This document shows positions 20,989 through 32,508 of a stretch of DNA of 64,000 nt, one piece after another. The notes below the pieces were generated by a model, which did not search any database, was not told the origin of the DNA, and saw only the letters and a program-made list of their open reading frames with translations. This stretch comes from Lutibacter sp. Hel_I_33_5 (lineage in GTDB: Bacteria > Bacteroidota > Bacteroidia > Flavobacteriales > Flavobacteriaceae). The stretch is taken from the NCBI RefSeq assembly GCF_007827455.1, contig NZ_VISM01000001.1:496001-560000 (forward strand), in the 5' to 3' direction. How positions within the stretch are numbered: the first letter of the stretch is position 1; the number at the start of each line of letters is the position of its first letter. The position numbers and the translations under genes are program-made.

Positions 20989-21019
20989 TTTGTGCTTTTT
21001 ATAATCTATTCTATATTTG
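20989..21019 (+). promoter_or_regulatory. Strong promoter TTTG-N19-TATATTTG for the candidate ncRNA
   Basis: A full match to the Bacteroidota -33 (TTTG, 20989-20992) and -7 (TATATTTG, 21012-21019) elements with standard spacing. It is one of the best promoters in the window, yet no gene follows for 700 bases. Confidence 0.75.
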
Positions 21020-21024
21020 GAATA

Positions 21025-21533
21025 GAATTTACAACGTAAGTGCTATTAAAACCGAAAGGGTATTACTACATAAACAAAATGTAAATTGATAAAGTAACGT
21101 TCTTTATTTACTGGTTTTCAAACAAAATCTATAAACTTTGTTACACTTCTGTATGTTGATATTACAAAATTTAGGTAAGTTATTTAAGTGCTCTAGTCAC
21201 TAAAATAATATACTTAACTGGGAGTAATAATTAACTGAAGGATAAAAAGAGTAAGTGCGAATGCTTGAAAAAGCAAACAAACTCATCTTTGGTATACTTG
21301 AAAAAGTATACTCATCTAAAAGATTTATGTTAGAAATCAGACGAAACATTAATAAAGTTTGTCAACAGAATGTTAGCAAGCAAGGATGTTTCAACTGGAA
21401 TAGAAAAACGTAATTTCTTCTTTGTAAGAAATATAAAGTGTAACTTTATTTGAACCTGTAGCAATACAAGTCAGTATGAAAGACTATTTCAAAAAAGCCA
21501 TATCTAAACAAGTAATTGTTAGGTGTGGCTTTT
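21025..21533 (+). ncRNA. Candidate structured non-coding RNA, about 510 nt
   Basis: Bounded by a good promoter and a terminator, with no open frame of note. It contains many local hairpins: 21051-21061 (ACC-GAAA-GGT core), 21262-21275 (TGCTT-GAAA-AAGCA) inside a GAGT/ACTC stem, 21285-21323 (8-bp GTATACTT-GAAA-AAGTATAC inside ATCTTT/AAAGAT), 21343-21392 closed by GAAACAT/ATGTTTC, 21413-21432, 21433-21449, and 21457-21468 (TGTA-GCAA-TACA). Repeated GNRA loops are typical of folded RNAs. I checked for the hallmark sequences of RNase P RNA, tmRNA, SRP RNA and group I/II introns and saw none. It could be a known flavobacterial RNA family I do not recognise, or a new one. The function is unknown; icd starts 186 bases further on and seems to have its own promoter. 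Confidence 0.6.
21494..21533 (+). terminator. Terminator of the candidate ncRNA
   Basis: AAAGCCATATCTAA pairs with TTAGGTGTGGCTTT (two G-U pairs), followed by a short T-rich tail. Confidence 0.7.
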
Positions 21534-21638
21534 ATTCTTACTAATAATTCCTCAAAAAAGCTTCTTTTTTTTGTCAAAAACTCAATAAAACCAGCTAATT
21601 AATAACACTTTAACAGTTAAAAATTCAGCTTTAATTCA

Positions 21639-21646
21639 TAAATTTG
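21639..21646 (+). promoter_or_regulatory. -7 box TAAATTTG before icd
   Basis: A TAnnTTTG match placing transcription start about 65-70 bases before the icd start codon. The -33 region is weak. Confidence 0.55.
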
Positions 21647-21709
21647 CACCGCTTTATACGAAAAGCATTTCGTAAATAGCAAAAACTATTCTTTTTTTGA
21701 ACAAAATAA

Positions 21710-23938
<2,229 letters not shown>

Positions 23939-23960
23939 TTTTCTCAAAACATTAACAATT

Positions 23961-23988
23961 AAAGAGAGCTAACTAGCTCTCTTTTTTA
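23961..23988 (+). terminator. Rho-independent terminator of icd
   Basis: Perfect 10-bp stem AAAGAGAGCT / AGCTCTCTTT, four-base loop, then T residues. Confidence 0.92.
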
Positions 23989-23990
23989 TT

Positions 23991-23998
23991 TATATTTG
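23991..23998 (+). promoter_or_regulatory. -7 box TATATTTG of the efflux operon
   Basis: A TAnnTTTG match immediately after the icd terminator and 23 bases before the start codon at 24022. Confidence 0.6.
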
Positions 23999-24021
23999 GT
24001 TTCAGACTAAAAAAACCAACT

Positions 24022-25275
24022 ATGAGTAAGAAAAAAATCTACATAATTGCAGGTTTAATAATTGCATTATTATTATTTTATTTTTTCTTTAAATCTAAAA
24101 CGGAAGATGATATATCCTTAACCGTTAAAGTAAAAAAAGGAAACTTTATTAGCGAAGTTCTCACCTCTGGAGAAATACAATCATCGAGCTCAAAAAGAAT
24201 AAGCGGCCCATCTTCACAAAGTTTAAGAAAATTCAACTTAAGAGATATTAAGATTCAAGATTTAGTTTCTGAAGGCTCTATTGTAAAAAAAGGAGATTAT
24301 GTTGGAAGATTAGATCCATCTAGTATCAATGAAAAAATTCTTGATGCTGAATTAAATTTAGAAACTGCACAATCTAAATATACACAACAACAATTAGACA
24401 CCACATTAACGCTAAAACAAGAACGTAATGGTATCAATGATTTATTATTTAGCATCGAAGAAACAAAACTAGAACTTACTCAGTCTGCTTTTGAACCACC
24501 TGCAACTATAAAAAAGTTAGAAATACAAATTGAAAAATCGAATAGGGATTTAAGAGAAAAAAGAGAGAACTATTCAATAAAAAAGAGACAAGCAGATGCT
24601 AAAATGGTAGAAGTTGGTACTGAAGTTTCTAAAATTAAAAAGAAGTTAAACGAGCTTACCAAGCTACTAAAATCGTTCACAATTCACTCAGATGGTAATG
24701 GAATGATTACCTATATAAAAGAATGGGATGGTAGAAAAAAGAAAGTTGGTTCTTCTGTAAGTCCATGGAGTCCTTCGATTGCGTCACTTCCAGATTTATC
24801 AAAAATGGAATCTAAAACCTATGCAAACGAAGTAGACATTAGAAAGATTAAAAAAGAGTTACCTGTTACCGTTGGTTTTGATGCTTTTCCTGATATAAAA
24901 CTTGAAGGAGTAGTTACCAATGTTGCCAATGTGGGCGAGAAAAAAAGAGGTTCTGATATCAAAGTTTTTCAAGTGATGATAAAGCTTAAAAACACGAATG
25001 ATAACATTAGACCTGGTATGACTACATCAAACAAAATTTTAACAGACACAGAAGAAGATACTTTAATCACACCTATTGAATCTATATTTTCTAAGGATAG
25101 CATAAGTTATGTTTATAAAAAGTCCGGTTTTTCAGTAGAAAAAATCCAAGTAGAATTAGGTAAATCTAATAATGATATCATTGTTATTAAAAAAGGTGTA
25201 AAAGAAAATGATGTTCTTTATTTAAATAAACCTGAAGGTTATGAAACTAAAAATATAATTCTTTTAAAAGAATAA
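24022..25275 (+). CDS. Periplasmic adaptor (membrane fusion) protein, HlyD/MacA family
   Basis: 417 residues. One N-terminal membrane segment (about 5-23) anchors it in the inner membrane. A split lipoyl-type domain flanks a long helical hairpin (about 105-215, rich in K, E, L and Q), followed by beta-barrel and membrane-proximal domains (GVVTNVANVGEKK, IRPGMTT). Adaptors of this family join an inner-membrane ABC permease to an outer-membrane TolC channel. It is the first gene of a tight set: the permease starts one base after its stop codon and the TolC-like gene follows. The exported substrate is unknown. Confidence 0.9.
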   Translation: MSKKKIYIIAGLIIALLLFYFFFKSKTEDDISLTVKVKKGNFISEVLTSGEIQSSSSKRISGPSSQSLRKFNLRDIKIQDLVSEGSIVKKGDYVGRLDPSSINEKILDAELNLETAQSKYTQQQLDTTLTLKQERNGINDLLFSIEETKLELTQSAFEPPATIKKLEIQIEKSNRDLREKRENYSIKKRQADAKMVEVGTEVSKIKKKLNELTKLLKSFTIHSDGNGMITYIKEWDGRKKKVGSSVSPWSPSIASLPDLSKMESKTYANEVDIRKIKKELPVTVGFDAFPDIKLEGVVTNVANVGEKKRGSDIKVFQVMIKLKNTNDNIRPGMTTSNKILTDTEEDTLITPIESIFSKDSISYVYKKSGFSVEKIQVELGKSNNDIIVIKKGVKENDVLYLNKPEGYETKNIILLKE

Positions 25276-25276
25276 T

Positions 25277-26650
25277 ATGATAGACAGAATACTTTTAGAA
25301 AAATTAAAGTCAAATTTTACTGAAGCAATACGTGTAATCGCCACCAATAAAGTTAGAACTTTTTTAACAGCTTTAGGTATTATTTTTGGTGTAGCTGCAG
25401 TAATTACAATGCTTGCCATTGGAAAGGGTGCAGAAAAAGAAATACTCTCTCAATTAGAATTAGTTGGTGTAAATAATATTGTTATTACTCCAATTCCAGA
25501 TGATAAAGATGATGAGGATAGTAATAGCGAAGAAAGTAGTGATGGTGTAGAGTCAAAAAAATTCTCTAAAGGATTAGATTTAGATGATGCAAAAAGTATA
25601 CTTAGTAATATACCTTCTGTAAAAAATGTAAGTCCAGAAATTATTATGGACACTTATGTAATTAATAATGGTAGACAAAACTCGGTAAAACTAGTTGGAG
25701 TTAGCACTTCTTTTTTTAACACTTCTAATATATTAATTGATAAAGGAAAAAACTTCACTAAACATCAATTAAACAATGCTTTACCTGTTTGTATTATTGG
25801 AAAAAGTATCGAGAAAAAATTATTTACTGGAGAAAGTGCCATTGGTAAATACATTAAAGTAAAAGATGTTTGGCTGCAAGTTGTGGGTATAATTGAAGAA
25901 AAATTAATCTCTGAAAAAGCACAAGAAAACTTAGGAATACGAGATCTAAATCAAGACGTATACATTCCTGTAAAAACGTTTTTGGTTCGCTACAAAGACA
26001 GAAAAATAATTAGCGACAAACCTCTTGACACTGGTGGTGGAATGGTTTTTTTTAGCGGAAATCAAAGTGGCCCAAAGAAAAGAATTCCAAGAGGAAATTA
26101 TCATCAAATTGATAAGCTTACAATTCAAGTATCAAATTCGAATGAATTAAAATCTACTGCTGAGGTTTTGAGTAGAATGCTTAAAAGAAAGCACAATAAT
26201 GTTTTAGATTTTGAAATAACAATACCAATTCAGTTGTTAAAACAACAACAGAAAACAAAACAAATATTTAATATTGTTCTTAGTATTATTGCTGGAATTT
26301 CTTTACTTATTGGTGGGATAGGCATCATGAATATTATGCTTGCTTCGGTTTTAGAAAGAACAAAAGAAATAGGGATTATAAGAGCAATTGGAGCTACACA
26401 AGAAGATGTTATTTTACAGTTCTTATCAGAATCAGTATTAATTAGTATTGGTGGTGGAATTATTGGAATTTTTATCGGAATTATAGCTTCTTATGCTGTA
26501 GAGATAGCTACAGGAATAGAAACCATACTTTCTTTTAATTCTATTTTATTATCATTTTTTGTAGCAACACTTATTGGGTTAATTTTTGGTATTGCTCCTG
26601 CAAAAGCTGCCGCAAATAAGAGTCCTATTGAAGCCATTAGATACGAATAA
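25277..26650 (+). CDS. ABC transporter permease, MacB/FtsX type, without ATPase domain
   Basis: 457 residues. TM1 (about 28-50) is followed by a large periplasmic domain (about 55-330) and three C-terminal segments (about 335-360, 380-410, 420-445): the MacB_PCD plus FtsX layout. The motif IGIIRAIGATQEDVILQFL, which links the FtsX domain to the ATPase, is present. E. coli MacB carries its own ATPase domain at the N-terminus; this protein does not, so a separate ATP-binding subunit is required. None is encoded next to it. A short acidic insert (DDKDDEDSNSEESSDG, from about residue 75) is unusual. It pairs with the adaptor one base upstream and the TolC-like gene six bases downstream. Confidence 0.9.
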   Translation: MIDRILLEKLKSNFTEAIRVIATNKVRTFLTALGIIFGVAAVITMLAIGKGAEKEILSQLELVGVNNIVITPIPDDKDDEDSNSEESSDGVESKKFSKGLDLDDAKSILSNIPSVKNVSPEIIMDTYVINNGRQNSVKLVGVSTSFFNTSNILIDKGKNFTKHQLNNALPVCIIGKSIEKKLFTGESAIGKYIKVKDVWLQVVGIIEEKLISEKAQENLGIRDLNQDVYIPVKTFLVRYKDRKIISDKPLDTGGGMVFFSGNQSGPKKRIPRGNYHQIDKLTIQVSNSNELKSTAEVLSRMLKRKHNNVLDFEITIPIQLLKQQQKTKQIFNIVLSIIAGISLLIGGIGIMNIMLASVLERTKEIGIIRAIGATQEDVILQFLSESVLISIGGGIIGIFIGIIASYAVEIATGIETILSFNSILLSFFVATLIGLIFGIAPAKAAANKSPIEAIRYE

Positions 26651-26656
26651 ATAATT

Positions 26657-28117
26657 ATGAAAAAAATAGCGCTATTACACTTTTTACTATTAACAACTAT
26701 CGTTTTTTGTCAGGATAGAAAAATATCTTTAGATGAAGCGATTCAATTAGCTCAAAAAAAATCTCCAGATTTCAAGGCAAATCTCAATAAAAATCAAGCG
26801 AGTTATTGGCGGTACAAAAATTATAAAGCTAGTTTTTTACCTATTGTTGGTTTAAGTGCTACGCTTCCTTCCTACTCTAATTCTTCAAGGAGATTAACCA
26901 ATGATTTAGGACAAGATATATTTGTAAATCAGAATCAATCTAGAATAGAAGGGAGACTTTCTATTTCGCAAAACATTCCTTATACCGGAGGTTCTTTGTC
27001 AATAAATTCTCAATTAGAACGAATCGATATTTTTGGCGCAAATTCCTCTACTGGATATTTCGTCACTCCTTTTTCTATTAACTACAATCAAAACTCTTTG
27101 TTTTACAATCCATTTAAATGGGATAAAAAAATTGAACCTTTAATTTATGAGGAATCAAAAAAGGATTTTATTGAAAACATGGAGAAAATTTCTTTAACTA
27201 CATCACGTTTTTATTTTAGTCTTCTAAAATCGCAAATGCAATTAAAAATAGCTAATAATAATTTATCGAATCAAGATACATTATATCAAATTGCAAAAGG
27301 AAGATTTAAAATTGGGAAAATAGCTGAGAATGATTTATTGCAAATGGAACTTTCACTTTTAAACTCTAAAAACAGTGTTACCACATCTAAAATATCTTTA
27401 AAAAGAGCCGCTCAAAATTTTACTCGATATTTAGGTTTAGGTTCTCAAGAATTAGAATTAAATATTCCAGTAAATTTATCTCCTTTTAATGTTGATATAG
27501 AAAAAGCACTAGAAGAAGCAAGTTCTAACAGAAAATCTGTAATCGAATTTAGACGAAAAAGATTAGAAGCAGAAAAGGAACTTGCCAGAGTTAAAGGAAA
27601 TAACAAATTACAATTAAATGTAAATGCAAATTTTGGAATTTCACAACAAGGAGCATTAATTAATGATCTTTTTCAAGATTTTAATCGCCAGCAAAACATA
27701 TCTGTTACACTAAGCCTTCCTGTCTTTGATTGGGGAGTCTCTAAATCGAGAAGAAAAATAGCCGAAGCAAATCTAGATTTAGTTAACACCAATTTAGAAC
27801 AAGACAAACAAGCATTTGAACAAGAAATTTACCTTCATACCTTAAATTGGTCTAACCAAAGAGTTTTCTTAAAAACATCAGAAAAAGCTAAAGAAATAGC
27901 TACTAAAAGATATGATATTACTAAAAAAAGATACATTTTAGGTAAAATTACAATTACAGACTTAAACTTAGCGCAGTCAGAAAAAGATAGAGCAGTTGTG
28001 GTGTATTTGAATTCTTTAGAAAAATTTTGGGTAGATTATTATACCTTAAGAAGGTTAACACTTTATGATTTTTTAAATGATAAAAAAATTGAAATTAAGG
28101 ACATTATTTACAATTAA
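26657..28117 (+). CDS. TolC-family outer-membrane efflux protein
   Basis: 486 residues with a signal peptide (MKKIALLHFLLLTTIVFCQ). Two related helical halves of the OEP type: the first has SLDEAIQLAQKKSPDFKANLNK near the start, and the second has the matching block around FDWGVSKSRRKIAEANLDL followed by a long helix. Trimers of this family form an outer-membrane channel and periplasmic tunnel. It ends the adaptor-permease-channel operon, so it should be the exit duct of that ABC efflux pump. Confidence 0.92.
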   Translation: MKKIALLHFLLLTTIVFCQDRKISLDEAIQLAQKKSPDFKANLNKNQASYWRYKNYKASFLPIVGLSATLPSYSNSSRRLTNDLGQDIFVNQNQSRIEGRLSISQNIPYTGGSLSINSQLERIDIFGANSSTGYFVTPFSINYNQNSLFYNPFKWDKKIEPLIYEESKKDFIENMEKISLTTSRFYFSLLKSQMQLKIANNNLSNQDTLYQIAKGRFKIGKIAENDLLQMELSLLNSKNSVTTSKISLKRAAQNFTRYLGLGSQELELNIPVNLSPFNVDIEKALEEASSNRKSVIEFRRKRLEAEKELARVKGNNKLQLNVNANFGISQQGALINDLFQDFNRQQNISVTLSLPVFDWGVSKSRRKIAEANLDLVNTNLEQDKQAFEQEIYLHTLNWSNQRVFLKTSEKAKEIATKRYDITKKRYILGKITITDLNLAQSEKDRAVVVYLNSLEKFWVDYYTLRRLTLYDFLNDKKIEIKDIIYN

Positions 28118-28144
28118 AAATTAAATTTTCTAATTTAATAATCG

Positions 28145-28152
28145 TACTTTTG
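28145..28152 (+). promoter_or_regulatory. -7 box TACTTTTG before the TonB-receptor operon
   Basis: A TAnnTTTG match 33 bases before the start codon at 28186, so the receptor/DUF4249 pair is probably transcribed separately from the efflux genes. Confidence 0.6.
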
Positions 28153-28185
28153 TTTAACAAAATATAAAATACCCTAAACAAATAT

Positions 28186-30564
28186 ATGTTTTTAAAAAAA
28201 TCGTTACTTATTACTTTTATATGTATTTCTTTCAGCATATTTAGTCAAGAAAAAATAACGCTAAGTGGTACTGTATATGACGAAAGCAACAACGAAACTC
28301 TTATTGGTGTTTCTGTTTATTTTCCTGAACTAAAGTCTGGTACAACAACAAACGAATACGGATTTTACTCCATTACAATACCAAAAGGAACTTATAACGT
28401 TTTAATTAGTTATTTAGGATATACAGTAATTTCAGAGAGTTTAGACTTATCTAAAAAAACAACTAAAAACTTCAAATTAGTTGAAGAAACTGAAAGTTTA
28501 GATGAAATAATTATTGAGAGTAATATTGAAAAATTGAATGTTAGAACTCCACAAATGAGTGTTAACAAACTAAACTCAAGTACCATAAAACAAATTCCTG
28601 TTGTATTAGGCGAAGCAGATGTAATAAAATCATTGATTTTATTACCAGGTGTTACAAGTGCTGGTGAAGGTGCTTCTGGATTTAACGTTAGAGGTGGTTC
28701 TGCAGATCAAAACTTAATATTATTAGATGAAGCAACCGTTTTTAATTCTTCACATTTATTTGGCTTTTTCTCTGTTTTTAATCCAGATGTTATTAAAGAT
28801 GTAAAATTATATAAGGGCGGAATTCCAGCTCGTTTTGGCGGAAGACTTTCGTCTGTTTTAGATATTTATCAAAAAGAAGGAAATAGTAAAAAGTTCAATT
28901 TAACTGGTGGAATCGGTTTAGTTTCTAGTAGATTATTAGCTGAAGGTCCTATTGAAAAAGAAAAGAGTTCTTTTTTAATAGGTGGAAGAGCTTCCTATGC
29001 GCATTTATTTTTACCACTTTTCGACAATGATAACAAAGCATATTTCTATGATTTAAATAGTAAAATAAATTATCGTTTTAACGATAAAAACAACCTTTTT
29101 CTATCTACTTATTTTGGTAAAGATGTTTTTGGAATTAATGACAGTTTTGTAAACAATTACGGAAATTCAGTTGTTAATTTACGCTGGAATCATCTTTTTT
29201 CTGATAAGTTATTCTCTAACTTATCTTTAATATACTCAGACTATTTTTATGGATTAATACTTGATTTTGTTGGATTTGAATGGGACTCTGGAATTACAAA
29301 CTTTAATTTAAAATACGACTTTAAGCATTACTTAAATGATAATTTTAAACTAAGTTATGGTATCAACAATATCAATATTAAATTTAACCCAGGTAAGATT
29401 ATTCCTAACAGACCAGATTCTGGAATTATTGCAGAAAAATTAACAAATAAGTATGCAAATGAGTTTGCTGCATATGTAGATGCAGAGCATAAATTAAATG
29501 AGAATTTAACATTACAATATGGTGTGCGTTTTAGTAGTTTTTTACGTTTGGGTCAGAATGAATTAAATACCTATCAAAATAACCAAGCGGTACTTTATAA
29601 TAGTGAATTCAAAAAATACGAATCTGCTGTAGCCACAGGAACAGAATCTTTTAAAAGAAGTGAAACCATTGCGAGCTTTAACAATTTTGAACCTAGACTT
29701 TCTATGTCGTATGTAATCAACGATAATTCTTCTATAAAAGCTAGTTATAATAGAATGGTTCAATATTTACACTTATTATCAAATACTGCCTCTCCTACTC
29801 CATTAGATGTTTGGACGCCAAGTGGAAAATATATAAAACCACAGTTGTTAGATCAATATGCAATGGGATATTTTAAATCTATAAAAGATGGAGATTATTC
29901 CTTAGAAACAGAAGTTTTCTATAAAGACATTCAGAATCGAATAGATTATATAAATGGAGCAAATTTAGTTGCCAATAATGAAATTGAAACGGTCATATTA
30001 AACGGAAAAGCTAGAGCTTACGGATTGGAAGTTTTGTTGAAAAAGAATGAAGGAAATTTAAAAGGGTGGTTTTCTTATACATTATCTAGATCAGAACAAT
30101 TAACTCCTGGAAGAAATGCCAATGAACCAGGTATAAATCAAGGAAATTGGTATAGTACACCATATGACAAAACTCATGACTTTTCTGTAAACGCTAGTTA
30201 TGAGCTAAATAAAAAGTGGAAATTCAATGCTAATTTTATTTTTCAAACTGGACAACCAACAAATTACCCTGTCGGACAATATGAAATACAAGGTATAAAT
30301 GTTCCAATTTACGATGATAATAGAAGAAATGCCGATAGATTACCTGCCTATCATCGATTAGATATTTCTGCGACACTCACTCCAAGGAAAAATAAAAACA
30401 GAAAATGGAAAGGCGAATGGGTCTTTGGTATTTATAACTTATATGGAAGAGATAATGCGGCTTCAATTGCTTTTAAACAGAATAGAGAAACCAATAGAAA
30501 CGAGGCATTACAGACATCAATATTTGGTTTAGTACCTTCAGTAACGTATAATTTTAAATTTTAG
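28186..30564 (+). CDS. TonB-dependent receptor with N-terminal carboxypeptidase-like domain
   Basis: 792 residues. Signal peptide to about residue 20; then a CarboxypepD_reg-like Ig domain (about 24-105: LSGTVYDESNNETLIGVSV, NEYGFYSITIPKGTYNVLISYLGY). A plug domain follows (about 120-230: GEADVIKSLILLPGV, GFNVRGGSADQNLILLDEA), then a 22-strand-type barrel ending in an aromatic-rich strand (VTYNFKF). Such receptors import a nutrient across the outer membrane using TonB energy. The partner gene, four bases downstream, is a DUF4249 lipoprotein. This pairing is common in Bacteroidota and differs from SusC/SusD; the substrate is unknown. Confidence 0.93.
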   Translation: MFLKKSLLITFICISFSIFSQEKITLSGTVYDESNNETLIGVSVYFPELKSGTTTNEYGFYSITIPKGTYNVLISYLGYTVISESLDLSKKTTKNFKLVEETESLDEIIIESNIEKLNVRTPQMSVNKLNSSTIKQIPVVLGEADVIKSLILLPGVTSAGEGASGFNVRGGSADQNLILLDEATVFNSSHLFGFFSVFNPDVIKDVKLYKGGIPARFGGRLSSVLDIYQKEGNSKKFNLTGGIGLVSSRLLAEGPIEKEKSSFLIGGRASYAHLFLPLFDNDNKAYFYDLNSKINYRFNDKNNLFLSTYFGKDVFGINDSFVNNYGNSVVNLRWNHLFSDKLFSNLSLIYSDYFYGLILDFVGFEWDSGITNFNLKYDFKHYLNDNFKLSYGINNINIKFNPGKIIPNRPDSGIIAEKLTNKYANEFAAYVDAEHKLNENLTLQYGVRFSSFLRLGQNELNTYQNNQAVLYNSEFKKYESAVATGTESFKRSETIASFNNFEPRLSMSYVINDNSSIKASYNRMVQYLHLLSNTASPTPLDVWTPSGKYIKPQLLDQYAMGYFKSIKDGDYSLETEVFYKDIQNRIDYINGANLVANNEIETVILNGKARAYGLEVLLKKNEGNLKGWFSYTLSRSEQLTPGRNANEPGINQGNWYSTPYDKTHDFSVNASYELNKKWKFNANFIFQTGQPTNYPVGQYEIQGINVPIYDDNRRNADRLPAYHRLDISATLTPRKNKNRKWKGEWVFGIYNLYGRDNAASIAFKQNRETNRNEALQTSIFGLVPSVTYNFKF

Positions 30565-30568
30565 AACT

Positions 30569-31402
30569 ATGAAAAAGATATATATACTTCCAGTTTTGTT
30601 GATGTTCATTTTTTCTAATTGTGAAAAAGTTATTGATGTTGATGTTCCATCAATTCAACCAAAATTAATTATAGACGCAGCTTTTGACGTTTATTTTGAT
30701 GAAACTCCAGTAACCGTAAATACAACAGTAAAATTAAAACTGTCAGCAGATTATTTTGAAGAAAATATACCAACGGTAACAAATGCTACTGTTTTTGTAA
30801 CAGATTTATCTAGTAACACTATTATTAATTATTCTGATATTAACAACGATGGTGATTACGAAGCTGATGTAGCTTTTATACCTTCAGAAAATACTGAATA
30901 TGAATTAACGGTTATCTATAACAATCAAACTTATAAAGGAAAAGCTTCAAGAGTAAAATCATCTCCAATAAATTCAATTATTCAAGGTGATGAAACGTTG
31001 TTTACAGGAAAAGAAACACAGCTAAAAGTAGATTTTACAGATGTTAGTGATAAAGAAGAATTTTATCTATTTAATTTTACAAATAATTTAATGATAGCAC
31101 TTGATGATCGATTTTTTAATGGATCTGATTATAACTTCTCATATTTTTACCAAGAAGATGATATTGAATTACCAGCAGATGTTACCATAAGAATGTCTGG
31201 TATGACTAAAGAATATTATACATATTTTGAAGTTTTAATCAACCAGAGTGGTCAAAATTCTGGAGGACCTTTTCAAACAATTCCATCATCCCTATTAGGA
31301 AATATGATCAATAAAACTGATGAAGCTAATTTTCCTCTAGGCTATTTTCATATTTCAGAAACGGATACTTTTGATATAAGTTTGGTTGATAAAAGCGAAT
31401 AA
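30569..31402 (+). CDS. DUF4249-family surface lipoprotein
   Basis: 277 residues. A short hydrophobic signal ends in a lipobox-like FSNC (Cys18), followed by EKVIDVDVPSIQPKLIIDA, the typical start of DUF4249 proteins. An Ig-like beta region (about 40-130) includes DINNDGDYEADVAF and YELTVIYNNQTYKGKA. It starts four bases after the TonB-dependent receptor, so the two form one unit. It may cap or feed the receptor much as SusD does for SusC, although the family's function has not been shown to my knowledge. Confidence 0.82.
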   Translation: MKKIYILPVLLMFIFSNCEKVIDVDVPSIQPKLIIDAAFDVYFDETPVTVNTTVKLKLSADYFEENIPTVTNATVFVTDLSSNTIINYSDINNDGDYEADVAFIPSENTEYELTVIYNNQTYKGKASRVKSSPINSIIQGDETLFTGKETQLKVDFTDVSDKEEFYLFNFTNNLMIALDDRFFNGSDYNFSYFYQEDDIELPADVTIRMSGMTKEYYTYFEVLINQSGQNSGGPFQTIPSSLLGNMINKTDEANFPLGYFHISETDTFDISLVDKSE

Positions 31403-31417
31403 CTTGTTTAAAATCTC

Positions 31418-31451
31418 ACTCAAAAATAAGAGAAAAACTGTATTTTTGAGT
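31418..31451 (+). promoter_or_regulatory. -7 box inside an 11-bp inverted repeat before murQ
   Basis: ACTCAAAAATA (31418-31428) is the exact inverse of TATTTTTGAGT (31441-31451). The right arm contains the -7 box TATTTTTG (31441-31448), four bases before the murQ ATG. It may double as the terminator of the DUF4249 gene, or be an operator overlapping the promoter. Confidence 0.55.
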
Positions 31452-31452
31452 C

Positions 31453-32265
31453 ATGACATTTATAAAAACTACCGAGCAGGATTCTAATTACAATCATCTG
31501 GAAAAGATGTCGATATCAGAATTATTAAGTACTATTAATAATGAAGATAAAACGGTTCCTTTAGCGGTTGAAAAATCATTACCACAAATTGAAACCCTTA
31601 CAGAACAAATTGTTAGACAATTAAAAAAAGGTGGTAGACTTTTTTATATTGGCGCTGGCACAAGTGGCAGATTAGGTATTTTAGACGCTAGTGAATGTCC
31701 GCCAACTTTTGGCGTACCACACGAATTAGTAGTAGGCTTAATTGCTGGTGGAGATATTGCTATTAGAAAAGCGGTAGAATTTGCTGAAGATTCAACCAAT
31801 CAAGGTTGGAAAGATTTACAAGAACATAATATTACTACCAAAGATGTAGTTGTTGGTATTGCTGCTTCTGGAACAACACCTTATGTGATTTCTGCTTTAG
31901 AAGCTTGTAATAAAAATGACGTTATTACGGGTTGTATCACCTGCAATAAAAATAGTCCATTATCTCATGTTTCTCAATTCCCAATAGAAGTTGTCGTTGG
32001 TCCAGAATTTGTAACTGGAAGTTCTAGAATGAAAGCTGGTACGGCACAAAAATTAGTATTAAACATGTTATCTACAACAACGATGATTCAGTTAGGTAAA
32101 GTAAAAGGCAATAAAATGGTTGATATGCAATTATCTAATAATAAATTGGTTGATAGAGGTGAAAAAATGTTAGTATCAGAATTAAATATCGACCAAAAAG
32201 AAGCAAAGCAATTATTGCAGGAATTTGGGAGTGTTAGAAACGTTATCTTAAATTATAAAAAATGA
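31453..32265 (+). CDS. murQ: N-acetylmuramic acid 6-phosphate etherase
   Basis: 270 residues (E. coli MurQ is 298). MurQ cleaves the lactyl ether of MurNAc-6-phosphate to give GlcNAc-6-phosphate and D-lactate, a step in peptidoglycan recycling. It has a SIS sugar-isomerase fold. Seen directly: [20 protein letters not shown] (phosphate loop and the conserved Glu near residue 80), [51 protein letters not shown]. The stop overlaps the next start by four bases. The transcript is probably leaderless. Confidence 0.96.
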   Translation: MTFIKTTEQDSNYNHLEKMSISELLSTINNEDKTVPLAVEKSLPQIETLTEQIVRQLKKGGRLFYIGAGTSGRLGILDASECPPTFGVPHELVVGLIAGGDIAIRKAVEFAEDSTNQGWKDLQEHNITTKDVVVGIAASGTTPYVISALEACNKNDVITGCITCNKNSPLSHVSQFPIEVVVGPEFVTGSSRMKAGTAQKLVLNMLSTTTMIQLGKVKGNKMVDMQLSNNKLVDRGEKMLVSELNIDQKEAKQLLQEFGSVRNVILNYKK

Positions 32266-32507
32266 GTACAGATGTAAACTTGCTCGGTAAAGGCTTACAA
32301 AGACTGGTAATCTTAATATTACTTTTTATCCTCTCTCCTATTTCTATCACAATCGGTTTTAAAGCCTTAAAAAAGTTTACAGAATACCCTAAATATCTAG
32401 TTGCTTACGCTATTTTATTCATAAGTGTTTTATTGATAATTTTCACTATCTATTTTGCTTTTAAAACATTTAAAATATTATTAAACGCTGTTTTTAAAAA
32501 AGAGTAA
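32262..32507 (+). CDS. Small membrane protein (resembles DUF6095)
   Basis: 81 residues with two membrane segments (about 14-33 and 44-68) and a Lys/Glu tail. The pattern GKGLQRL, hydrophobic segment, hairpin, then [13 protein letters not shown] resembles a flavobacterial family usually called DUF6095, next to murQ in this group as I recall. It overlaps murQ by four bases (ATGA type), so it is translationally coupled. The function is unknown. Confidence 0.75.
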   Translation: MSTDVNLLGKGLQRLVILILLFILSPISITIGFKALKKFTEYPKYLVAYAILFISVLLIIFTIYFAFKTFKILLNAVFKKE

Positions 32508-32508
32508 C

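Noticed and set aside
21025..21533. RNase P RNA, tmRNA, SRP RNA or a group I/II intron
   Set aside because: The hallmark sequences (GAGGAAAGUC, a tag-coding segment with tRNA-like ends, intron core or domain V) are not present.
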